In this document: positions 27,118-33,841 of the stretch, piece by piece | Layout: each line of letters begins with the position of its first letter | Position numbering within the stretch: the first letter of the stretch is position 1 | Assembly: GCF_900198605.1 (NCBI RefSeq) | Contig: NZ_FZPJ01000036.1 | Coordinates: 1-36,143, forward strand | DNA from: Helicobacter mesocricetorum | Lineage (GTDB): Bacteria > Campylobacterota > Campylobacteria > Campylobacterales > Helicobacteraceae | Reading direction: 5' to 3' | Length of the DNA stretch: 36,143 nucleotides | Notes under the pieces: generated by a model | What the model saw: only the letters and a program-made list of their open reading frames with translations | Databases searched by the model: none | Told to the model about the DNA's origin: nothing | Program-made: the position numbers and the translations under genes

Positions 27118-28579
27118 TATTTCATTAGAGAGTTTAAATTTCTTTGCTATTATGCCAATGTTGATTGCTGTTGCAGGTGCTATTATTATTTTAGTCGTTG
27201 ATTTATGCATTAAGGATTCTAATAAGCAACTTTATACAATACTCACCCTTTTATTCTTAATACTTGATTTAGGGTATATCGTATTTTTAAACTTTGACTT
27301 TTCTTTGGCTTTCTTTGATTTGATTTTGATTGATGGGTTATCACTTTTAGGACAGGTAATTTTATTAACTGCCGCTATTTTGTTTATTCCTTTAACCCTT
27401 AATCATAATAAATTTCACGAATTTGAATATCCTGAATATTATGCGCTTTTTTTGTTTTTATGTGCAGGATTCCAGTTTATGATGAGTAGTGATCATCTCA
27501 TTGTTATTCTTTTGGGATTGGAAGTAGCTTCTTTGGTGCTTTATACACTTATTGCTATGCACAATAGAAAAACTGCCTTTGAGGCGGCTATTAAATATTT
27601 TACAATGGGTGCTTTATCGGCTGGTTGTTTTGCTTATGGTGCAATGTTATTATATGCCGCAACAGGGTATTTGGATTTAAGCAGTATCGTTGCGGTTTTG
27701 CAAGAAAACGATTATGAGCCTTTTTATTTGGTCTTAGCGGGTGTTTCGTTTTTTATTGTTGCGCTTGGCTTTAAGTGTTCATTAGTGCCTTTTCATACTT
27801 GGACTCCTGATGTTTATGAGGGGTCTAATGCTTTTTTGGCTGGTTTTATGTCTATTGCCCCAAAAATCGCAGCTTTAATCGTTTCTATTAGGATTTTTAG
27901 TTCTTTTGTTGATTATGTTTTTTGGGTGCATTCTGTCTTTTATATCTTGATTATTGTTACAATCACTTTGCCAAACCTTATAGCTTTAACACAAAAAGAT
28001 GTGAAAAGAATGTTAGCTTATAGTTCTATTTCACACGCTGGATTTGCTTTTAGTGCTATTTTAATTGGCGATGATATGGCTTATAGTGCATTGTTTTTAT
28101 ATTGGATTTTATTTTTATTTACAAATTTAGGTATTTTTGGAATGCTTTGGATATCCCGCTCAAAAGGGCAGATATGGGATACGCAATATGACCATACTTA
28201 TGAAAAATTTTCGGGACTTATAAAATTATCTCCTCTTGCAGCAGTAATTATGGGCTTATTGATGTTGGCTCTTGCTGGTATTCCACCCTTTTCATTATTT
28301 TGGGGAAAAATTTATTTAATAGGTGCAGCTATTTCTAATGATTATTTGCTTTTGGCTATTGTAATGGCTATTAATAGTGCTATTGCTGCTTATTACTATT
28401 TAAAGCTAATTGTTTATATGTTTTTAAAACAGCCTATCATCCAAGATGGCAGTATTTATTTGCAAAATGCCACTTTACCATTGAAGATTATTGTTGGAAT
28501 TGCTGTTTTTTGTGTTTGTGTTTCTATGTTTTTTGTTGATAAAATTTTATTTGTCGTTAGTGGATTATTGGTTATTTAA
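27101..28579 (+). CDS. nuoN: NuoN, complex I proton-pumping subunit
   Basis: This 492-residue antiporter-like subunit is the last gene of the nuo operon. The conserved glutamate lies in GLEVASLVLYTLIA. The lysines lie in ALGFKCSLVPFHTWTPDVYEG and KRMLAYSSISHAGFA. GAGGAGG precedes the ATG within the end of nuoM. It converges on the lipoprotein gene, with 17 bases between the stop codons. Confidence 0.95.
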   Translation: MSEVFNISLESLNFFAIMPMLIAVAGAIIILVVDLCIKDSNKQLYTILTLLFLILDLGYIVFLNFDFSLAFFDLILIDGLSLLGQVILLTAAILFIPLTLNHNKFHEFEYPEYYALFLFLCAGFQFMMSSDHLIVILLGLEVASLVLYTLIAMHNRKTAFEAAIKYFTMGALSAGCFAYGAMLLYAATGYLDLSSIVAVLQENDYEPFYLVLAGVSFFIVALGFKCSLVPFHTWTPDVYEGSNAFLAGFMSIAPKIAALIVSIRIFSSFVDYVFWVHSVFYILIIVTITLPNLIALTQKDVKRMLAYSSISHAGFAFSAILIGDDMAYSALFLYWILFLFTNLGIFGMLWISRSKGQIWDTQYDHTYEKFSGLIKLSPLAAVIMGLLMLALAGIPPFSLFWGKIYLIGAAISNDYLLLAIVMAINSAIAAYYYLKLIVYMFLKQPIIQDGSIYLQNATLPLKIIVGIAVFCVCVSMFFVDKILFVVSGLLVI

Positions 28580-28581
28580 AG

Positions 28582-28612
28582 CTTTAGGGAGAGGGATTAG
28601 TTACCCCTAAAG
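28582..28612. terminator. possible terminator hairpin between nuoN and the lipoprotein gene
   Basis: CTTTAGGG (28582-28589) pairs perfectly with CCCTAAAG (28605-28612) around a 15-base loop. It spans the meeting point of two convergent genes, and its right arm lies in the 3' end of the lipoprotein gene. No good T-run follows on either strand, so termination is plausible but not shown. Confidence 0.35.
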
Positions 28613-29142
28613 GATTTAATAGCCTCATTAACAGATGCGTTAATGGCATTTATTAATGTGTGTTCGATTTGTGGAGAAGTTAAAGTGGTGAATTTACCAA
28701 TGCTAAGATATTTGGTATTTTGGTTCCCAAGTGTAGATTTTCCATTAAAAATTCTTGTTTCATTGGGTTTATGAAAAGCCAATTTAATTTCTATAATAGC
28801 TTCATTATGAGAGCTTAAACTAAGAAAATTTCCTTGCATTGTTTGGTTATTAATGCTTCCAAAAAGAACTTCTAGGGAATATACATTATCATCAAGGATT
28901 GACTCTTCTTTAAAACAACCACTTTCTCCAAAAGCTGTTTTTAAGAGGTTTTTAATCGTATTTTCTTGAATGTCTAAATGGTTGAATTCTCCTTTTGCAA
29001 TATAATCAAATTGGTAAGAAACAATAGGTTCTTTGCAAGATTGATTAACATCAACATTAAGTATTAAATTTGGTTTTTGCGAACAAGCATTTAGTAATAA
29101 AAAACATATTGAACTAAAAGCCATCAAAGATACTTTTTTCAT
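28597..29142 (-). CDS. putative lipoprotein of unknown function
   Basis: This 181-residue protein begins with a lipoprotein signal: a basic start, a hydrophobic core, and the lipobox LLNAC, with C20 as the lipidation site. Two further cysteines (in QSCKEP and SGCFKE) could form a disulfide. The mature part is a mix of short strands and helices. The repeated wording IIEIKLAFHK, GKSTLGN and ALINAINASVNEAI-type ending recalls small outer-membrane lipoproteins, but I do not recognise the family. I chose the ATG at 29142 because it begins the signal and is preceded by AGGAAA. The in-frame ATG 42 bases upstream would bury the signal peptide. It probably has its own promoter and is separate from the glycan cluster. 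Confidence 0.7.
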   Translation of the reverse strand: MKKVSLMAFSSICFLLLNACSQKPNLILNVDVNQSCKEPIVSYQFDYIAKGEFNHLDIQENTIKNLLKTAFGESGCFKEESILDDNVYSLEVLFGSINNQTMQGNFLSLSSHNEAIIEIKLAFHKPNETRIFNGKSTLGNQNTKYLSIGKFTTLTSPQIEHTLINAINASVNEAIKSFRGN

Positions 29143-29174
29143 CGTGGTTTCCTCGAAAAAGGTAGATAATTCTA

Positions 29175-29183
29175 ATTTTAACA
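29175..29183 (-). promoter_or_regulatory. possible -10 for the lipoprotein gene
   Basis: On the minus strand this reads TGTTAAAAT, a TGN extension plus a 5/6 match to TATAAT, 32 bases before the chosen start codon. The rest of the 254-base gap up to 29396 holds no ORF and no clear terminator. Confidence 0.3.
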
Positions 29184-29396
29184 TAATTGTTACTAGAATG
29201 ATACAAATTAAGAATGAATGATCTAGCGATAGACAGGTTTTTCATTGGGGTATAGTCTGATTTTAGAGGAGATTATAAAATTTTTAAAAGAAGGTTATTT
29301 TATGTAGGAAGCAGGGTTTTAGATTGAATGTTTTACCAAAAGAGTAGGGGGGAGTATTGTAATTAGTGTTTCTCTCTCCACTCTCTTACTATCCTC

Positions 29397-31019
29397 TTAG
29401 ATTCTATTAAATAAAACCATAGTATGCCCCCCCCCCCCATTATAATTAGTATTATTTGCTATAAAGGGAAGAGGAAATTTAAAGAAGTTTTGTTTATAAG
29501 CTTTTATTAATGCTTCTCCTAACTTATAAGAAAGAGTTGTTTTTATTTTTAAAGATTCTTTATAATCAGAATAAGATTCTAAAGGAGGAAGTTTTAATTT
29601 AGGATTCTTGTTTATTTTTTCTTGGTATTGTTTTTGTTCTTTATTGTGTTTATCTTTAATATAAGATAAGACATAAGGCATTCTTATATATCCTAAAAGA
29701 CTTTTAGAATTTAGAATCATTGCCTCTCCTAGTTTATAAGCTAGGTGAGATTTAAGGCGGGAGGAGGCAGTGCCATAGTTTGCTCTCATTTCAATGATTT
29801 TTAGCTTTGTGTTTAATATAGAATTTTGTAATTGCGAATTGTTAATAGTGTGGTATTTTTCTCTCAAGACTCTTTGAATCCACAATAAAATTTCCCCTTT
29901 TGAACTCTTAGAGAATGGTTTGATGTTGTTTTCATATTCTTCATCAATGAACACACAAATTGTATGAGAAATATGCATAGGATCTTTATAGATTCTTGAA
30001 AATTCCAATAACGAACATTCTAAATAATGCTTTAAAAAGGCTTTTTTCAGTAAAGATTGTAATTTATTGTCCGATAATTTTTGTATAAAATCTACTAATC
30101 TTTCGACATAGATTAATACACTAGCAGCTTTAAAATAGGCTTTGGTTTGTTCATAATTATCTTTAAAATCCTCACATAAAAAATTAAAATATGGAGATAT
30201 TTGTTCTTTGGTAACTTTTCTATTATGGTTACTTGTAGAGTTTGGTCTTGTTCTATAATAATACAGGGTTTTGTTTAAGATATAAATTTTTTCTGCTCTT
30301 GTGAAAAGTTCTATGCCAAAAATATGATCTTCAAAAATAATATGATTTATAAAGTGTAGCTTGTAATTTTTAAAAAGTTTAAAATCAGCCATAAAGAAGT
30401 TTGCATTCCAAAAATAACCTATACCTTTTTCTATCATTCTTTCCAACCATTCTATATTAGTTATTGTTGTATTGCATTCAAAATCAAGCCTTGATTTACC
30501 AAACCATCCAATTCCATACCATACCAAATCTACCCCATTAATTTTTTCAAGGCAAGATTCAACACAATCTAAAGCCCAATAATCATCACTATCTAAAAAC
30601 ATTAAATAATCAATATCTGAAACTTGAAATTTTTTGAAATTTAAAGTTTTAAAAGCGTTTTTGTTTCTCATAACTTTTAAGTTGTCCTCACCACTCTCAA
30701 CTTCAAATGTATAAAAACTCTCTTTATCATCAATAAGCTCAAATTCATATTCTTTTTTAAAAAAATTTATTCCTACATTTCTAGCACTGCCTTGCCCTCC
30801 ATTGTTTTTATTAAAAAGGATAATCCTATCATCATACAATGCATATTCTTTGGCAATTTCAAAAGAAGAATCAGAAGAACCATCATTAACCAAAACAATT
30901 ACTAAATGGGTGTAAGTTTGATTTACCACCGAATCTAAACATTCTCTTAAATATTTTTCTACATTATAAATTGGGATAATCACACCAATTTTTTTATTAT
31001 TGTTGATGGTTGTTATCAT
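29397..31019 (-). CDS. GT2 glycosyltransferase with a poly-G tract at its 3' end
   Basis: This 540-residue protein has an N-terminal family 2 glycosyltransferase domain. It starts IGVIIPIYNVEKYLRECL, continues with VNDGSSDSS, and has the metal-binding LDSDDYW at about residues 142-148. An extra segment of roughly 40 residues separates the SARNVG motif from LDSDD. The C-terminal region has two related units, HLAYKLGEAMI (about 425-435) and TLSYKLGEALI (about 495-505), also found in the cut-off gene at the right edge. A run of 12 G on the coding strand encodes four glycines ten codons from the stop. The sugar and acceptor are unknown; LOS or capsule is likely. I chose ATG 31019 with AGGAGAT upstream. 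A TTG at 31046 lies in the same frame. Confidence 0.82.
   Translation of the reverse strand: MITTINNNKKIGVIIPIYNVEKYLRECLDSVVNQTYTHLVIVLVNDGSSDSSFEIAKEYALYDDRIILFNKNNGGQGSARNVGINFFKKEYEFELIDDKESFYTFEVESGEDNLKVMRNKNAFKTLNFKKFQVSDIDYLMFLDSDDYWALDCVESCLEKINGVDLVWYGIGWFGKSRLDFECNTTITNIEWLERMIEKGIGYFWNANFFMADFKLFKNYKLHFINHIIFEDHIFGIELFTRAEKIYILNKTLYYYRTRPNSTSNHNRKVTKEQISPYFNFLCEDFKDNYEQTKAYFKAASVLIYVERLVDFIQKLSDNKLQSLLKKAFLKHYLECSLLEFSRIYKDPMHISHTICVFIDEEYENNIKPFSKSSKGEILLWIQRVLREKYHTINNSQLQNSILNTKLKIIEMRANYGTASSRLKSHLAYKLGEAMILNSKSLLGYIRMPYVLSYIKDKHNKEQKQYQEKINKNPKLKLPPLESYSDYKESLKIKTTLSYKLGEALIKAYKQNFFKFPLPFIANNTNYNGGGGHTMVLFNRI
29427..29438. repeat. 12-base poly-C/poly-G tract
   Basis: Twelve consecutive C on the plus strand (G on the coding strand) lie near the 3' end of the GT2 gene. 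Tracts of this length are typical phase-variation sites in Campylobacter and Helicobacter surface genes. Eleven G would give a tail twelve residues longer, ending at 29363. Thirteen G would give a short AYYGFI tail. Confidence 0.9.
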
Positions 31020-31035
31020 TCTATCTCCTATTTGG

Positions 31036-31740
31036 TTATGCAGCAAATTTATTTTGCCCCCCCCCCCAATAATTCCTTATTTCACGATTCCAATTAATAT
31101 TTTTTCTAATTATTATTGCAGGGATTCCTCCATAGCAACAATATGAGGATAATAAAGGTTTTGTTACGAGAGATTTTGTTGCAACGACACAATTATCGGC
31201 TACACTAGAATTATTTAGAAAAGTTACATCCTCACATATCCAACAATGATTGCCTATCCTCACATCTCCTCCCTTATTCACTCTTTCTCCATTTGAGAGA
31301 TCATAAATTGAGTGATTGTCAGTTGTCGTTAGTTTAATATTATTGGCAAAGAGGCAATCTTCCCCTATTGATATATGTGTATTTTCTTCACCACATATTA
31401 AACTTATATTTCCATTGAAAAAACTTTTTGAAGAAATTTTTATTGAACAATTATTAGCACTCGCTCCTATACCACCAGCAAAGAAACTTAATGACATATT
31501 GTGATTGATAATCACTGCATCTCCAATTTCTATATTATTATTGTTTCCAGATATGTGTATGTTAAGTTTTCCTCTTTGGGTGATTTTAACTTGGGCTATT
31601 TTTATTGTGTTATTATCGCCAGATATTGATATAGTCATATTATCAAAAAATTGAAATTCATCATCAAGAAAAATAACATTATTTATTCCAAAAAATTTTA
31701 TTTTAGAAAAATGTTGGCTATTTTCCGAATCAATTTTCAT
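31036..31740 (-). CDS. left-handed beta-helix acyltransferase with a 3' poly-G tract
   Basis: This 234-residue protein looks like a sugar O- or N-acetyltransferase of the hexapeptide-repeat family. Repeated ISGDNNTIKI and ISGNNNNIEIGD segments (about 39-74) and IKISS, ISIGEDC and VRIGNHCWI turns fit a left-handed beta-helix. The likely catalytic histidine is H143 in TTTDNHSIYD. The ending GGIPAIIIRKNINWNRE is typical of the family. Donor and acceptor are not known. Eleven G on the coding strand encode part of W225 and G226-G228, six residues before the end. The stop codon lies 16 bases before the GT2 start codon. The ATG overlaps the stop of the upstream GT4 gene (ATGA). Confidence 0.8.
   Translation of the reverse strand: MKIDSENSQHFSKIKFFGINNVIFLDDEFQFFDNMTISISGDNNTIKIAQVKITQRGKLNIHISGNNNNIEIGDAVIINHNMSLSFFAGGIGASANNCSIKISSKSFFNGNISLICGEENTHISIGEDCLFANNIKLTTTDNHSIYDLSNGERVNKGGDVRIGNHCWICEDVTFLNNSSVADNCVVATKSLVTKPLLSSYCCYGGIPAIIIRKNINWNREIRNYWGGGQNKFAA
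31057..31067. repeat. 11-base poly-C/poly-G tract
   Basis: Eleven consecutive C on the plus strand lie in the last codons of the acyltransferase gene. A change to 10 or 13 moves translation into the frame of the downstream glycosyltransferase and joins the two proteins. A change to 12 ends the protein after two more codons (AK). At 11 the two genes are separate but closely coupled. Confidence 0.92.
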
Positions 31741-33146
31741 TTTTTAAACCTTTTTTTAAAAAAATCTATAAAAAATAAATGAGGTTTTCTAAGAAGTTTT
31801 TTCAACTTTTTGTTTTTTTTGGTATTCGTGGTTATGGGTTGTTTCGAAAGAGGAAAGAGATGATTTTTGTCACAAAAAGATAAAGAGTAAATATTTTCAC
31901 TAATTTTAAAATCACCATAAATACTATCTATTGTATCGCAATAATTGTTTGCAAATTGTTCTAATGTCAGATGAGATTGATAAAGCTTGAAATTATTTTC
32001 ACCCATTGTGCCAATCTCATTATCGCTTAAAGATACAAATTTATTAATAGCTTCAATTAAAGAATCCACACTCTCACTTTGTATATACAACATACCATTA
32101 GTTTTATTTTCAAGCCATCTATAACCTCCTACATAAGAGCAAATTAATGGTTTTTTAAGAGATAAAATTTCTATCATACTCAAATCAAATAAAGAGGCTC
32201 TATTAGGACATAAACAACAATCTGCCATATTGATAAAATCCTGAGGATTCTGTGTATATGGGATTTGAATATATTGTTTGGAATGAATAGGGATTTCTCC
32301 CGTCTCTCCCACAACAAGAAAATAAATATCATCACTATGGGTTAAAATCTTCTGTGCCGCTTGTATTAAAATATCATATCCCCTTACATCAATAAATCTA
32401 CCCAGATATAAAAAAACTTTTGCCTTAGCTGGAATTTTGAGTTTAGCTCTTAGGAGATTTTTGTTTTCGATAATATTTTTAGTTTTTGTTCCTGTTGGGC
32501 AAAAATATATTTTTTTGTTTTTTATAAGTTTTGGAAAATCATTCCATAATTTATAGTATCCTTCCAGACTTTCTTCGCTTGGAAAAAACAAACAATCAGC
32601 TAAAGTAAAAGCCCATTTATCCCTTTCATTTAAATAATAAAAAAACATATTTTTGTCATCATTACGCCACTTTACAGTCCGACAAGTAAGATACATATCC
32701 TCCATTGTGGGTTGATAGGGATTATGCGTGGTTAAAATCTTTACTACCCTTGACTCTATGCCTTTTTTTACCAAGGCATTATAGAGAGGTAAAAAGTTAT
32801 AAGCACCGTGGATATGAATAGAACTTATTTCATTGGCTTTGATTTTATCAAATTCACTTTGCGGAATAATATCTTTGAACCATCTTTGTCTTTGCTGTAA
32901 AAGATTTTTGGATACGGTTTTGATTTTATAATCTTGTGTATATTGAAATCTGCTATCAGTGCAATTTTTTAACAAATCATTGGTTTTATTTTCACTAGGA
33001 AATACAAATTCGCATTTTATACCTTGTTTTGTAAGTTGATTTTGATTAAATAAAGTAAATGCTTCAAATAAAGATGAGAGATAGCCAACACTCCCACCTT
33101 TATTTGTATCATATTTTTGATGACAATGTATATAATGAGTGAGCAT
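31737..33146 (-). CDS. GT4-like glycosyltransferase (GT-B fold)
   Basis: This 469-residue protein has the layout of a family 4 retaining glycosyltransferase. The N-terminal lobe includes GGSVGYLSSL (18-27) and SSIHIHGAYNFLPLYNAL. The C-terminal lobe starts at about 243 with VFLYLGRFIDVRGYDIL and continues with the ADCCLCPNRASLFDLSMIEILSL-type active-site region (about 308-330). The EX7E motif has the second glutamate (E326) but a serine in place of the first. The tail KKLLRKPHLFFIDFFKKRFKK-like segment is very basic and resembles the tail of the protein encoded upstream. Donor and acceptor are unknown. I chose ATG 33146, which shares a base with the upstream stop codon. A TTG two codons earlier is less likely. 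Confidence 0.8.
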   Translation of the reverse strand: MLTHYIHCHQKYDTNKGGSVGYLSSLFEAFTLFNQNQLTKQGIKCEFVFPSENKTNDLLKNCTDSRFQYTQDYKIKTVSKNLLQQRQRWFKDIIPQSEFDKIKANEISSIHIHGAYNFLPLYNALVKKGIESRVVKILTTHNPYQPTMEDMYLTCRTVKWRNDDKNMFFYYLNERDKWAFTLADCLFFPSEESLEGYYKLWNDFPKLIKNKKIYFCPTGTKTKNIIENKNLLRAKLKIPAKAKVFLYLGRFIDVRGYDILIQAAQKILTHSDDIYFLVVGETGEIPIHSKQYIQIPYTQNPQDFINMADCCLCPNRASLFDLSMIEILSLKKPLICSYVGGYRWLENKTNGMLYIQSESVDSLIEAINKFVSLSDNEIGTMGENNFKLYQSHLTLEQFANNYCDTIDSIYGDFKISENIYSLSFCDKNHLFPLSKQPITTNTKKNKKLKKLLRKPHLFFIDFFKKRFKK

Positions 33147-33841
33147 TAGCAAAACCTACACTTTAATTTGCGCATTCTGTTTAAAACAAAATCTTTAAAA
33201 AATAAAAACGGACGTTCTTTAAGTTTTTTAAGTTTTCTTTGTTTTATAAACTGGCTTTGCGGTGTTTTTAAAAGAGTTTTTATTATTTGTTGCTCTTCTA
33301 TGTATAGAGCAAAAAAACATTCTTTATCAAGAGTCATCATAGCATTGGTATGAATATGATATTTTTTGCAATTTGATAATTTTTCTTTTGTGTTTTCAAG
33401 CACATAAGCAATATAAGTATCGATTTTTTCATCATTATTTAAATTTTCAAGACTAAAAATATTTTCTAGCTTATTAATATCTTCTTTTTTATTGGTATCT
33501 GAAAAATAAATTTTTACTTCTTCTAAACCAAGTTTTTTCATTATTTGCACCAAAAAATAAAATTGTTTTTCATCTCCTATCAAATGATAAGAATCATATT
33601 GGTTAAAATCAAGAAGTGCAAGTTGGCTTAAAGATAAGGGCGTATTTTGTTTTATCTCAATATCTTTTATTTGACTTTTTTCTATAATTTCTTGTCCAAA
33701 TTGTCTGATGCAAGTTTGCGAGTCTTCAAGAATATACTCTTGTGAAAAAATAACATTGACCAAAAGTTTGTTTTGCTCTATTAACTTAAAATTAAAAAAA
33801 TGTTTGCTATCAGTCGGAAGTATAATGCAATGTTTTAGCAT
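33146..33841 (-). CDS. unknown protein of the glycan cluster
   Basis: I do not recognise this 231-residue protein. It starts MLKHCIILPTDSKHFFNF, has no signal peptide or membrane segment, and contains alternating strands and helices such as YDSYHLIGDEKQFYFL and EVKIYFSD. The last 30 residues are very basic and contain LKERPFLFFKDFVLNRMRK, which parallels the tail of the next gene's GT4-like product. It lies between two glycosyltransferase genes with one- and seven-base overlaps, so it is surely cotranscribed and probably acts in the same glycan pathway. It could be a reduced glycosyltransferase-like protein, a partner of its neighbours, or a membrane-targeting factor. Confidence 0.6.
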   Translation of the reverse strand: MLKHCIILPTDSKHFFNFKLIEQNKLLVNVIFSQEYILEDSQTCIRQFGQEIIEKSQIKDIEIKQNTPLSLSQLALLDFNQYDSYHLIGDEKQFYFLVQIMKKLGLEEVKIYFSDTNKKEDINKLENIFSLENLNNDEKIDTYIAYVLENTKEKLSNCKKYHIHTNAMMTLDKECFFALYIEEQQIIKTLLKTPQSQFIKQRKLKKLKERPFLFFKDFVLNRMRKLKCRFC

